From positions 89,823,889 through 89,887,888 of the forward strand of contig CM057829.1 of the NCBI GenBank assembly GCA_030068075.1: a stretch of DNA of 64,000 nt, in the 5' to 3' direction. Of this stretch, positions 1 through 11,625 are shown piece after piece (the stretch's first letter is position 1; each line of letters begins with the position of its first letter). Position numbers and translations under genes: made by a program. The DNA comes from Paguma larvata (lineage: Eukaryota > Chordata > Mammalia > Carnivora > Viverridae). Under the pieces are notes generated by a model. The model saw only the letters and a list, made by a program, of their open reading frames with translations, ran no database searches and was not told the DNA's origin.

Positions 1-1337
1 ACCACTACCTTATACCATACACAAAAATAAATTCAAATAGATTAAAGACTTGAATATAAGACCTAAAACCATAAGACTCCTAGAAGAAAGCATAAGCAGT
101 AAAGTTCTTGCCATTAATCGTAGTTATTTTATTTTATTTTATTGGATCTGATTCCAAAAATAAACAAATGGGGATCAAATTAAACAGTTTCTTCACAGTG
201 AAGGAAACCATCAAAAAACTGAAAAGGAAACCTACTGTAACAAAAGAAGGTGTTTGCAAATCATATATGTGAAAAAGGGGTTGATATCCAAATATATAAA
301 GAATCCATACAGCTCAATAATAACAGCAAAAATTCCACAAATTATCCAATTAAAAAATGGGCACAGGATCTACATAGACATTCTTCCAAAGAAGGCATAG
401 AAATGGCCAATAAACACAGGAAAGATATCCAACATCACTATCAAGGAAATGCAAATCAAAACCACAATGAAATATCACCTTGCATCTATCAGAATGACTA
501 TTACAGACAAGAAACAAGTGACTAAAAGAAATAACAAATGTTAAATAGGATGTGGAGAATAGGGAACTACCCTTGTACACTGCTGATGAGAATGTAGCTT
601 GGGGCAGCCACTATGGAAAACAGTATAGAGATTCCTTGAAAAAATTGAGAATAGAGTTACCATATGATTCAGTAATTCTACTGGGTATCTATATGAAGAA
701 AATGAAAACACCAATTCAAAAAAGTATATGCAGCTGGATGTTAATTGCCACATTATTTACAATAGCCAAGATATGGAAACAACCTAAGTGTCCATCAGTG
801 GATGAATGGACAAAGAATATGTGATGTGTATATATCACATACACACACACCCACACGTATACATACACTTACTCGGCCATGAAAAAGAAGGAAATTAGCA
901 TTTATAACAACATGGTTGGACCTTGAAGATATTATGCTAAGTGAAGTAAGACAGAAAAAGACAAATACATGGTTCATGTATATGTGGAATCTAAAAAATA
1001 AACCAACGGAACATCAAATAAAACAAAGCCCAGACTCAGATACAGAGAACAGATGGGTGGTTGCTAGAGGGGAAGGACGTGGGGGGTACAGGGGGCAAAC
1101 TGGGTGAGAGAGATTAAGAAGTACAAACTTCCGTTATAAAATAGTCATGGGAATATAATGTAAAGCTTGGTGTTTATTATAGTCAGAAATATTGTATTAA
1201 CTGTGTAACATAAGAGATGACAACCAGTTTATTGTAGTAACCATTTCACAGTGTATACCAATGTCCATCCAATCACTATGTTGTACACCTGAAACTAATA
1301 TAATATTGTATGTCAGTTATACCTCAGTTAAAAAAAA
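1..1337 (+). mobile_element. L1 (LINE-1) 3' part: end of ORF2 plus 3' UTR, cut by window edge
   Basis: The first bases translate to an L1 ORF2 C-terminal type sequence (a TKINSNRLKT-like stretch). Further pieces are in frames at 250-525 and 552-824; the second holds the conserved ELPYD box near the ORF2 C-terminus. The frames differ, so ORF2 is broken by frameshifts. The 3' UTR follows: a short CA/TA stretch at about 825-868, the GGACCTTGAAGATATTATGC motif near 918, and an A-rich end at about 1329-1337 after a TATGTCAGTTATACCTCAGT-type end. The element enters from the left edge, so its 5' end cannot be seen. It is an inactive relic; the subfamily is not fixed. Confidence 0.88.
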
Positions 1338-1716
1338 TGTATGCACAATATCAACACCATTTGAAATCAACATGACTCTTGGTAACAACACATTATAACC
1401 TATTATCTTTTGCTTACAGAATAATTTTGCTTTTGTATTTTCACTATAAAGCATACTGGTGGCTTATATAAGCAAGATCAGAACTGTCTCAAGATACTGT
1501 GATGTTCAATTAGATTATTCAGAATTTATTCTATATTCAGAATATAGAATGAATTAATCTAGGACTAGTAATACCAACTGATCTCCCAGGTATACAAAGA
1601 CATTGGAGAGTAAAAATTACGCTGATCTGTGTTTCTGTTGTGAACTTGTCTGTGTGGCAATGCGAGATGATGTGTTATCTCCCCGTCCTAATTCTTCATG
1701 TAATTAAAATTACCAT
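1338..1716. other. Unassigned AT-rich sequence
   Basis: No gene, RNA or repeat recognised. The last 11 bases (1706-1716, AAAATTACCAT) are the left target-site copy of the adjacent SINE. Confidence 0.6.
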
Positions 1717-1941
1717 AATTTTTATAATTTTTTTTCATGTTTATTTTGTTTTTAGAGAAAGAGAGACAGAATGTGAGTGGGGAAGAGAGGGCAGCGAAAG
1801 AGGGAGACACAGAATCTGAAGCAGGGTCTGGGGTCTGAGCTGTTATCACAGAACCTGATGTGGGGCTTGAATGCACGAACCGTGAGAGCATGACCTGAGC
1901 CGAAGTTGTATGCTCAACTGACTGAGCCACCCAGGGACCCC
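1717..1941 (-). mobile_element. Can-SINE, tRNA-Lys-derived, full length
   Basis: Read on the minus strand it has the complete SINE order: head, A-box/B-box tRNA part, CT-rich part and A-rich tail. On the plus strand the head reads CTGAGCCACCCAGGGACCCC at the right end. It is flanked by a perfect 11-bp target-site duplication, AAAATTACCAT, at 1706-1716 and 1942-1952. It lacks the extra CTTGATTTT-type segment before GGCTCAGGTCATG. The tail is TTTTTTTCATGTTTATTTTG on the plus strand, diverged from the consensus, so it is moderately old. Confidence 0.95.
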
Positions 1942-1952
1942 AAAATTACCAT

Positions 1953-4215
1953 TTTAAACATTAGTAATTTTTAAAAGTTTTTACTCAAAATAGAAAATTT
2001 TATTATAAGTAGTATAGTCTTACTTAACTTTCTTATTTGTAATACAGTCAAAACATTTACAATTTTTCTGGATAGTCTGGTCTCATTATTAGGACTATCA
2101 ATTATAGTATTTTGCTGTGACCCATAGATACCCTCAATAACTTTTGTTTATTTAGCCCTGTTTGTATTCACCACAAATTACTCCAATCTATATGGTACGC
2201 CCTCCCTATCAGCAATAACTTCACTGGTGTTAGTGTTCCTTCTTCACGTTATTCATTTAATTATGATTTCTTATCTATGTGAATAGGTTAAAATGTCAGC
2301 AGAACAAGAGCAAACAGGCTTGAGTAAACATATGAGACTTTTCTTATGATTAAAATGTGGGTGCCTTGATGAACGTTTTATGAAATTAATTTCTGCTGCC
2401 CAAAGATGTCTTTTATCAACTTCTAATTCTAGTTAAATTTCACATGGCTGAAAATATCGGATGGCTAGCTTAATGGTAACTAGAGTTGTTATTATATTTT
2501 GAAACTATTAGATAAAATATTGCACAAATGAAAAATCTGTCATGTAGAAAAAAGGAGAGTTTCAGGGTTCATCTAGCAAGTCAATTAAATAATATCGAGT
2601 CAGTCAACAAATAATCATTACTTAGAGGCAAAGATTGAACTGTCACTTCATACCATTGGTTAGATAACAATTAACTTAGACTCTTGAAATAAAAAAAAAT
2701 AGCATTTCTGAAGGGTAATTCACTTCTGATACAGATAGTAAATCTAACCTTTTGAGGTTGTTTTAAATTTTTATAAAGATCATAACATACCAAATTGTAG
2801 TAACGACCATACATAGCAGAAACATGTAAATACTTAGTGAAATAGGCTCGTTAAAGAAAATACATCCCTGACGGGTGCCTAAATATAGGTTGCTATAAGG
2901 TTAACTCCAAATACCAGGACACTAGGGAAGGAAATTTGAAACAATTTGCAGGCTATTGTTTCAAAAATTTTAAATGACTAAAGCAGAAAATTGAAATTTT
3001 GAAATGACTAATTTATTATGTCAGATTAATTTCTATATGTGTTAGAGTTAATTTTGGGATGTCTGTAAAAGAATCATTTGCTTAAAATGGTAGTACTAAG
3101 TGACAAGCAATCCGATCATTTCTTTGTGTGGGTTTTTAATGGGTATTCTCATTTTCTTAGCTAATATGACATCTCTCAAGTACATTAAATTTGTCTCATA
3201 CTTTGCATCCTAGATGAGTGAGTCATAAAGAAACCCAGTTTTCAATGGCCTAAATCAGGTCTGCACAAGAAAAATATTTTTAAGTTGTAGGCTTTTCTCA
3301 TATCTATAGAACACCGGAAATTCTGTCTTAGAGCTCTGATTTTTAAAATGTGGCAGTAACTTTAGAAGTTAATTTCCATGCCTCAGTTTCTCTGAAGTAA
3401 AATGATGGGATTTTAGCTATGTGAGCTCTATAAAGTTTTCCCAACTCTAAGATTCATTGAATCATATTGGATTGGAGGATGAGTGTGTGTCCATTGATAT
3501 TTGGCCTTTGGACCTGGTCTACCTGCCAAGAAATAATTATTTTTTTGGCAGCTTGTCATGAAAGGTCAGAGCTTCTTGGCATTGTTTCATCTGATCTTTT
3601 AATATTCATTCAAGCATGGCTGTTTTTCTGGGGTCAAATTTGTGGTCTGTGAAGATGTACATTCTTTTGCAATTCCATTTTCTAGGATTTTGAGTCTATT
3701 CTGACAATTTATATTGAAACTTATAAGAAGACTGGTTGGTGGTGCAAGTGTCAAATTAAGTTTAGACCTTTGTTGAAAATGGCAAAGAATCTAATGTTCA
3801 TTGAAAAGTTATGATGAAAATTTATGAGGAGGCAAACTTTAGCTAAATGTCAGGACTTTCTGACAACTAGAATCAGCCCAAAAGGAAACTAAATGGCTTG
3901 TGCCATGTGAGCTCCCCATCAATGGGTGTATTCAAAGAGCAGTTGTATAGTTCTATCATGGATATTTCTAAAACCAGTGACGAGGAGACTGGGTGACCTT
4001 GTCTCAAGGTTTTCTCCTCATTTTAAATTTCTATGTGTGCCAAATAAGATATAATTATATTGATTTTGGAATTTTGCTTGAGTAAGGATTCCATGAAGAA
4101 TTAGACTCAGAACATCTGTCTTTCTCAGCTAATGCATAGGAAGGAAGTCCTGATATTTTACAATGATATATTAGAGCCATTAAGCCTGGGTTTCAACCCT
4201 GATCTGACTAGCATA

Positions 4216-4218
<3 letters not shown>
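1953..4218. other. Unassigned AT-rich sequence, no gene seen
   Basis: About 2.3 kb without a recognised repeat. The one open frame of 61 codons (3467-3652) has no recognisable domain. Very old repeats may be present below what can be seen by eye. Confidence 0.55.
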
Positions 4219-4251
<33 letters not shown>

Positions 4252-4274
4252 AGAGAGAGAGAGAGAGAAAGAGA
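4219..4274. repeat. A(30) run followed by (GA)n microsatellite
   Basis: An uninterrupted run of 30 A residues (4219-4248) passes straight into about ten GA units and then GAAAGAGATA. No SINE or LINE body precedes the A run. The order (A then GA) is not that of a Can-SINE tail on either strand, so I call it a compound microsatellite rather than an element remnant. Confidence 0.9.
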
Positions 4275-4689
4275 TACTTTGGGGAGGATATTCATAGTTT
4301 GCAGAATTGAATGAGTAATTGAAATAAAGCTTTGGGCAAAGATGGGAACCATGGCAGCCCTAAATCTCTACAGCAGAATTTGTGGACTATGAGCTGATGC
4401 CTCAGTTTTAAAACCTGTCAGTTCCTATGTGTCTGTGTTCAATATTCAAATTTCCAAAAAAGAGTGATGGACCTACATTAGGTAATAATGTGGCCAAAGC
4501 AGGCCGTGTGGAAGGAGGCTGCTAGGAGAGGAGACCCTGGATACTGTGACTGTCAGCCCCACCAGAATCCAGGTCTAGTAAGAATATTAAGAGTGGTATC
4601 TTAAATAAGGGAAGGGTTAGGAGTTGCCCAAAGAAAGGTTACCAAATGATGGGATGGAGTTGATGAGGGGTGCTGAGAAGATAAAACAA
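4275..4689. other. Unassigned sequence
   Basis: No gene or clear repeat seen between the microsatellite and the L2 fragment. Confidence 0.5.
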
Positions 4690-4830
4690 TTTTTAATTCT
4701 ATATTCTGTTTCTGTCTCCCCAGAGGTGTCTAAGCTCCTTGAAGCCAAAGATATATCATGTTGCTGTTAAATCCGCAGCCTCTACGGCAATCATTGACAC
4801 ATAGGCTATAGTGTAGTAAATATTAGATGA
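4690..4830 (+). mobile_element. L2 3'-end fragment (likely)
   Basis: The order 'TCTCCCCAGAGGTGTCTAAG ... CTCCTTGAAG ... ACACATAGGCTATAGTGTAG ... TAAATATTAGATGATC' follows the end of the mammalian L2 LINE in the sense direction (constant part, 'cacatagtagg', 'aataaatatttg'). It is strongly diverged and short. Confidence 0.5.
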
Positions 4831-6579
4831 TCAAACAAATGAGTAAATAACAAAATAAGTTTAAATAATATAATTTAAAAGTTTACTGGACCACTTTCAA
4901 TAGATATAAAGAATTTAGCAAACTATTGACTCAGTGACCCTCAGAACCTATTTAAATACATGCCAACCACTGGATGGTGAAAGAGGTATAAGCTTCTTCT
5001 TTTTCTTGTTTTTCCTTTCATTTTCATTTCCCTTCTCTGCCTCCCTTCTCCTTTGTTCTTTCTCTATTTCTTCAAGTATATATTAATAATATAGTTATAG
5101 GTCAAAAAGGCAATGTAAAATCTTTCCTTTATTAAAAAAATATAATTATATACAATGATATTTGAATGCTAGCTATTTTGTTTGTATTCTCATAATAGAG
5201 GAACACAGCAGATGGACTATAAGACTCTGCCAAAAAGCGTTGGATCCTAAGGTGTTTTTACTGTTTCCTGTGTTCTAAGGAAACTGTAATAATCAAGTCT
5301 CTCATCTTTTTAAGCTTGATGAAATCCAGTGTAAAGGTAGACCTAATCATAATTTATAATGAACTTTGAGAGATTTTTCTTGTAAATATGATAAAAAAAA
5401 GAATCATAAGAGAATTCCAAATGCTGTTAATGAGACTGAAATTGTTGTTGCAACCAGAAAATAACTATCTTTAAAAATTGCATATATATCATCTTCATTG
5501 TCTCCATGTTTAAATAAATATCACCAGCTATTCAGGATTTTTTGATTTTTGTTTTTTTGGGTATTGTTTTTTTTTTTTTTTTTTTGCATTTTACGGGCAT
5601 GTAATCTATATAAGATCTTATGTGTCAGTAACAAACATAAAGAATAGTCACCATACCAAGAAGATTGTGTTTGTTGCACAGAATCCAGATGAAATGGTAG
5701 CATCTTCCTTTAAAATACATTTCTTTTGTCAGCAAATGTACATAAAAGATAATAGCTTGTACTATTTCAAGTATAATGCATAAGCTCAAAGCATTTACAG
5801 TCAGCAAGTTTTAGACCCTTCTTGCAAGGAGCTCTTTGGAAAGACCATGAGACATTTGAGATTTTTATAGTTATATTATTATGTAATAACTATATGAGTA
5901 TAAATGACCTCACAGCTCAAGCAGGAAATTAACTAAACTATTAAACATTAATGTTTTCACATAAAATGAAAATTCAGTGATAGCAAGAATGCTACATTAG
6001 TTAACTATTCCCCATTTTACTTTTAGAATGTCATCAGCAGCTATTTGACTTAAAGGCTGTCATGTGTTTAGATTTCTGATTTATTCTAGGCCCATTGCTA
6101 TCAGGAAGCATAAGAAAATGCAAATAATCATTGGGATGATGCCTTCTGTTAATGGGGAACTACCTCTGGGTTAAGCTACACAATAAAAAATATTGTATTT
6201 TAGGGAATATTTGATTATCTTTTGCCTGTGCTTTGGAATATATTCTTAGGAACAGGTAAACTCAAAGGCATTTAAAAAACAAGCAACAAATAAACAAAGG
6301 ACATACTCCAAAATGATAGATTTTCTGCTCACCTGGAATAGATCGATTTGGTAAGCACATGGAAGAACATCTAATGCAGGCAGAAATCAATGCAACTCCA
6401 TGAGGAACACTTCTTGTTGTATTAATCTAATTTCCTTCTGTGCCAGTGTGACAGACTCAGTAGATCCATCTGAAGTCAAAGTCTCACTGTAACTTGATTT
6501 AGTGAGGCTTCTCTTCTATTCTGAACCATATCCCAGTTAACAACCTGGGACATGTGAACCTTTCCACCAATACACAAAA
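4831..6579. other. Unassigned AT-rich sequence with a poly-T run
   Basis: No gene recognised. A T-run lies at about 5568-5585. Open frames here (about 60 codons on the minus strand) have Lys/Asn-rich, low-complexity products and no domain. Confidence 0.55.
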
Positions 6580-6790
6580 GACACGGACTCCCGAACTTGG
6601 GTTCAAACACCAGCATTATCACTTAGCTGTGTGGCCTTTGGCAACTTGCTCAACCTCTCTGTGCATAGGTTTCTTCCTGTATAAAATGGGGATAACAATC
6701 CTTAGCCCTTAGAGTTTTTATAAGAATTAAATGAGCTATTGTTTATAAAATGCTTAAACAGTGTCTGGCGCTCAGCCAATACTACATTTT
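6580..6790 (+). mobile_element. MIR SINE, sense
   Basis: Long colinear match to the MIR consensus as remembered. GGGTTCAAACACCAGC is the B-box region. It is followed by CTTAGCTGTGTGGCCTTTGG, CAACTTGCTCAACCTCTCTG, ATAAAATGGGGATAACAATC, TTAAATGAGCTATTG and a CAGTGTCTGGCGCTCAGC core/3' end. This family amplified before eutherian radiation, so the copy is old. Confidence 0.9.
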
Positions 6791-7192
6791 CTTAGATAAC
6801 TAAAAATATAATCCAAACAATAAATCGTCCATTACAGAATAATGCATACTAAGGAATTGGTCAAAATATTGCTTTTAATGATGATTTTCACACAATGCCC
6901 AATGATAGAAAATGATGGAGTAAGCAGAGTATAACATGGCAGAAGAAGTGCTGTGATCTCAGTAGGACACTGGTTCAGCATATGTCAAGAACACAGTGCT
7001 ATAATTACTTAAAATAAACAGACACTAGATTGTGTTGATGGAACAGTGTCAAGACAGCATTGACACTGAGTTTAGTGCTTTCATCTCTTTTCAATAATTG
7101 TAACCAATTTAGTTTTTCTTTTCCTTTTATCCTCCCTCCCTCCACCTCTTCTTTTTTTTCTTCCCTTTTCCTTTTATTTAACACAATGGAGA
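6791..7192. other. Unassigned; includes a pyrimidine-rich stretch
   Basis: A CT-rich stretch lies at about 7108-7180 (TTTTCTTTTCCTTTTATCC and similar). It produces a Lys/Glu-rich chance frame on the minus strand. Nothing else recognised. Confidence 0.5.
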
Positions 7193-7414
7193 GCAGCACC
7201 CAGGTGGCTTAGTCAGTTGAGCATCTGACGTTTGATTTCAGTTTGGGTCTTGGTCTCATGGTTCATGGGTTCAAGCCCACATAGGACTCCAGGCAGCTTG
7301 GAGCCTGCTTGGGATTCTCTCTCTCCGCCCCTCTCCCTCTTGCACACACATGCATGCGTACTCGTGTGCTGGCTCACTCTCTCTTTCTCAAAATAAATAA
7401 ACTTTAAAAAAATT
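7193..7414 (+). mobile_element. Can-SINE, subfamily with TTGATTTCAG-type insertion
   Basis: Head GCAGCACCCAGGTGGCTTAG, then a longer segment before the 'TCATGGTTCATGGGTTCAAG' region, the CT-rich part and the tail AAATAAATAAACTTTAAAAA. The B box is GGGTTCAAGCC near 7267. The part between A box and B box carries extra bases (GTTTGATTTCAG), shared with the copies at 34813 and 37330. A TGGAGA match on each side is too short to be a secure target-site duplication. Confidence 0.92.
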
Positions 7415-7909
7415 TGGAGAAAAAGGATATTACCCAGGGAAAAGTAATAGCGATGTTTTTATTACTGAAAAACATACTGGAGAAAATTTAGAGTTTAGAC
7501 TGATAGGTTATCTGTACAGAATATCTTTTATTCTAAACAGAATTTTCAGGCATTCTTGTCACATGTCATCGTTTCAGGTAAAGCAAGATGGGCTATGCTT
7601 TTTGATTCACTGTCTGTCTGTGACTGTTATGTTCTCCTGTGGAGCCAGGTCTTCAGTGCACTCTCAAGAATGAAAACCAGGCCCTAGTCCTGCCTTGGAA
7701 GTATGTGTGACTTCACGTGCCATAAGAACTGTGCCATTGTTGTGAATCCTATATAAACAGTGCTTCTCACCTTTGCCCATCTTTTCAACTATTGTTATAT
7801 GTTGGGTTTCATACCTGTGATACTCCTTCCTCTTTTTTATCCTACCTCAACATTTTTTTTCAAGTCAGCTAACCTTTGAATGCCTCCTCAATCGATGTGC
7901 TTTTGCACA
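7415..7909. other. Unassigned sequence
   Basis: No gene or repeat recognised. Confidence 0.5.
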
Positions 7910-8055
7910 ATTTAATTCTCCAAGTAGTTCTTTGATACAATTATCATTCTGTTCATGATTCAGCTGGGGAAAAGGAGATTCAGTAAAGTTAACCTGCTTA
8001 AGGCCATCCAACCAGATAGCGGTGGAGCTAAAATTCAAACCCTGCTTTTCTCACT
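7910..8055 (-). mobile_element. MIR SINE, antisense fragment
   Basis: Antisense MIR features occur in order: the 'gggaaaaggagattcagtaa' region, GTTAACCTGCTTAAGGCCAT, and GCGGTGGAGCTAAAATTCAA leading to ACCCTGC. These correspond to 'gaggaaactgaggc', 'aaggtcacacagctag' and 'gcagagctgggattcgaacc'. Confidence 0.75.
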
Positions 8056-9789
8056 GTATAATATGCAGATTTCTTCTGAGCCTTATGCAGAGTATACTAA
8101 GGGGTAAGTATGAAAAGTGCTTCAAAACATAGACTGTTTGTCTGCTTCTTTGTAGAATAATAAGCCCACCCTACGTTTTCTGTTTCTTCAAGTAATATAT
8201 TCAAAGGTAAACATTACTTCTTCATCCTTGCCATTTTTTCCTCCTTCTGAAGTTTCTCCTCTCTTCAACTTTTTAGGGGACACTTTCAAATTGTTTCTTA
8301 TTTTTACATTGTGTGCATAACTTCTTATTACTACTTTGCGAATATTTAGTTATGTCACTGGGGAGATGCTCACAGGAGGCTGGCCTTTTTACCTGACTCT
8401 TTAAGCAATTAAGTGCTTATCTAATCTGCCTCCCAGGTTTAGAGAAAACTCCAGTGCACCACCAATAATGGTTCTTTCTCTCAAAACAAAGCCAAGTAGT
8501 GCTTCTTACACTTTGTCTTCTAAGAGCCCCTTAAAGCCTATCAGGCCATGTACATATTTTAAGTTTGTATAGCCAAATGTGACTTATTTTAAGGGCAAAT
8601 TTCTTGGGAGTCTCCCATTTTTTCCCAAATTTTATGCCCACTTTTCATTTTACTCTGTAATACAGGGGTTTTGGTTGAAATATAAGAATAGTACATTCCT
8701 CAAATCTTCAAAGAAATGTTTCTAACCGGATTGGTGCACGATGTTTTTCCTGTGGATTTATATATACCAGCACAAGGCTAAATGTTTTGGCAATAGAAGT
8801 ACCCCGCTCAGAAACACAGACCTTGAGAAGAGCTATGTTTCATCTCAGAACCTGCACAACTATATTATGGAAGCCTTTCTGAGGACACATGACAGTGTAT
8901 AATTATAAAATATGTGTGCCTGTTTGTGTTTCATAGAGATACTTGGCTTGGTTTTGGAGGATATAAAAAATAGACTATGAATTTGTTAACTAAGTATCGT
9001 GCCAGTATGTATACTCTTCTTTCATTAAAGCAACATTTTTCCTGGCTAAGATTTTAATTTTGAGTTAATCTGGGATACGAGAACCATAATTATATCACTC
9101 AATTCTTAAGCAACAAACCTTCAAGCCTTTCTCCCAGACTTCCTAAAGATTTATTTAGATCTTACCATTGTTTTCCTTTTTATAGTTAGCCTTATTGTAT
9201 GTCTGAATTTTTGACTCCTTTACTTCTTTTTTCCTATTTCCATAAGATCAGAGTACTTGCTTTTCTGTGCTGCCATTTAATTCTCAGTATTTTTTCCTGA
9301 ACAGATTCCTTTCACTTTTTCATTCCCCTGCATCTGGTGCCCCATCCCTCTCTCCCATGCAGTTGAATGGAGTAAAATCTCTATCCTACTTACTTAAATG
9401 TATTGCATGCACTCTTCCTGGTTTTTCACTTTTGGATTGCAGATTTTCAAAGGGCATGGGTTATTTCCTTTCTCTTATGCTAGAGGTAAGAGTGACGTGA
9501 AGTTGTGTTGAAAAATAACGAACACAAGAAAAATCTTTTCTGGGCTGAGGAATTTTATTGTTAAAACAAGAATAAAAAATACTGTAATTCTCTCAAAAGT
9601 TATTTCAGAAATCTGCTTACTTAAGGCATTGTATACTATTCACCTCTAAGGATTAAACTGATACCCTTGGAACTGTTAAAATTTTATGTTGGTATTTGGT
9701 TAAAAATTTTTCATATTTCCACCAATAATTTGTCTTCGTTTTTCTATTAAGTGTTAAGGCTCTTGAAAGATCTTCTCCCTCATATGCTG
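8056..9789. other. Unassigned AT-rich sequence
   Basis: No gene or clear repeat over 1.7 kb. A 77-codon frame at 9267-9500 has no recognisable domain, no upstream regulatory signal I can see, and ordinary AT-rich composition. Confidence 0.55.
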
Positions 9790-10025
9790 AGGGACATTGT
9801 GGTAGAGCAGTTAAGCACAAACATCAGAGGTAAACTGAGGGTATTAAATCCTGGTTTCACCACTTATCAGTTACGAGCCCTTGAGCAAATTATTTAATCT
9901 TTTTGTGCCCTAGTTTCAGAGGATAATAACATTTCTCACCACACAGGATTGTTGTGTGGATTAAATTAGTGGTAAATGTTAAAGACTATAGAACAGTGCC
10001 TGACATGTTGCAAGTCCTGGGTGCA
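9790..10025 (+). mobile_element. MIR SINE, sense, near full length
   Basis: Starts with 'GGTAGAGCAGTTAAGCACAA', then AAATCCTGGTTTCACCACTT, 'cgagcccttgagcaaattatttaatctttttgtgcc' type core, GATAATAACATTTCTCACC, GGATTGTTGTGTGGATTAAA and AACAGTGCCTGACATG at the end. A 24-bp palindrome overlaps its 3' boundary. Confidence 0.88.
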
Positions 10026-10043
10026 TATTAATTAATATGCACC
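10020..10043. repeat. Perfect 24-bp palindrome
   Basis: Each arm is GGTGCATATTAA read on its own strand, and the arms meet with no spacer. Outside the perfect arms there is one mismatch and then two more paired bases. It sits where the MIR 3' end should continue, so part of it may be a chance product of the MIR tail plus its flank. Confidence 0.95.
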
Positions 10044-10345
10044 TAGTTCTGTGATATTATTTTACTCTCTCCCGAACCAAACTGTTAATAATGCCCCGTT
10101 CCAGTGTCTCTTTCATACCCTGTGGCTTTTCTGTTTTCCTATAACTCTCATGTAATTTTGCTTCTCTTGCTCATATCTCATTATGAAATAAATGTCTGCC
10201 ATCTATATTATTGTATTTTCTGCTTTCTCTTGCAATATGTGAAATCAGTGAAAGCGGAGGATGAGCTAAATATTCTGATTATCCTCTACAACTTGCCTTT
10301 ATTAGTCTGCTGCGTGATGTGAGGTGCACTGCCATTAGCAAATTC

Positions 10346-10400
10346 TTTCATCATCTCTGTCATCATCACCATCATCATCCTGATTGTCATCATCACTTGA
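10346..10400. repeat. Imperfect (CAT)n / (ATC)n tract
   Basis: Repeated ATCATC and CATCATCACC units with interruptions (GTCATCATCACCATCATCAT, then TGTCATCATCAC). Too imperfect to be a strong microsatellite. Confidence 0.8.
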
Positions 10401-10429
10401 TCATAATTAGGATCTCATCACATCTAACA

Positions 10430-10560
10430 TTTCTTGAGTGCTTAGGACCTGGGAGGGACTAGTCTAAGCACTTTACATTTATTGAATCATCTAATCTTCA
10501 CAAAAATCACATAAAGTAGGTAACAATATCCTCAGTTACAGATGTAGAAATGTGGTAGGG
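10430..10560 (-). mobile_element. MIR SINE, antisense fragment
   Basis: CTTGAGTGCTTAGGACCTGG, CTAAGCACTTTACATTTATT, 'gaatcatctaatcttcacaa' and GTAGGTAACAATATCCTCAG follow the antisense MIR order (terminal core to middle). Confidence 0.85.
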
Positions 10561-11389
10561 GTGTAGTTACTCCTCTTGCTTCTCTTTTGCCTTTGTGTTG
10601 ACTCTGAGAATCATGAAAGCTAAAACGTCCCCTTATGGATGATTCACTGTCCCTTCCTTATTTAAGATGACACAAGACCATTGAATGGGTGTTCCTTTGT
10701 TCATCATTTCCCCAATGACAATTTTGAAGATTATTTTAGGGGATCAAGTGTGCAGTACTTGAACACATGGATTAGTCTGGTTGGTTTGGGCAGGTACTAA
10801 AATTAGAGGAGGAAGCCTGCACAGCATAAATCATGATGTAGAACAGGAATGAGTTACGTGTAGGGTTATGTGTAATGCCTCTTAGAATGATAAAATGAAA
10901 AAGGTCTAGCAACAATAAGCTGCAAAAAAAATGGCCTCTAATATTGCTCTGTGGTAGATGGGGCCAGCCTAGTGGGGTGGGAGGAGAAGGCTTGGCACTT
11001 CACAGAGACAGATGCTTGAATGGATTTTGCAGGTGGTTTTATGCTAGTTCATGGTGGGCTCATTGGCAGATCTTTCCCTTGGCTCTTTTAGTTCAATCCA
11101 GGCTCGCGGTGACACTGTGTATCTCCACTGGCAATATACATACAATGACCTTGCCAATATTTCACCAATTCACATTAAAATGTATTTCTATTTTTATCTG
11201 ATTTCAGTGCAGCAAGTGTTTTTCTTTTAATTTAATTTTTTAGAGAGCCATGTGATGGGTGAAATTTCTTTGATCACTATTATGAATCTGCCATTAAAAT
11301 GCTAGGTTAAGGATAGGTTCTTAGATATCTGATCTTGTGGACTTATTTAAAAATCTCATATGCAGTGTTTTAGACTGAAATAATGTAAG
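10561..11389. other. Unassigned sequence
   Basis: No gene recognised. An 85-codon frame at 10944-11201 covers a slightly GC-richer piece (about 10950-11120) but shows no domain or splice context I can support. Confidence 0.5.
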
Positions 11390-11625
11390 CTGACACTTGC
11401 TGAGTAGTCGCTGAGTGTCAGTGTTTCAGGGGATTTACCTAGACTGTAGCTTTTAATTTTCCCAACAGTCCAATGAGGTAGGAACTATAATTTGCCCCAT
11501 TTTTATCCCTGAGGAAAACAAAATACGGAGTGATTAAACCTGAGTCTACTCAGGAGGTAGCTGAGTAAGATATTGTACCCAGGCTTCTGTCTCCAGAACC
11601 CATCTTCTGAACCATGACACCAGCT
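11390..11625 (-). mobile_element. MIR SINE, antisense, near full length
   Basis: 'tgacacttgctgagtagtcgc' (antisense 3' end), then CCAATGAGGTAGGAACTATA, TTTGCCCCATTTTTATCCC, 'gaggtagctgagtaag', and ACCCAGGCTTCTGTCTCCAG with ACCATGACACC at the tRNA-derived head. Confidence 0.85.

Noticed and set aside
552..824. 90-codon frame as an independent gene
   Set aside because: It is the C-terminal part of L1 ORF2, recognisable by the ELPYD box and the typical order of the L1 3' end.
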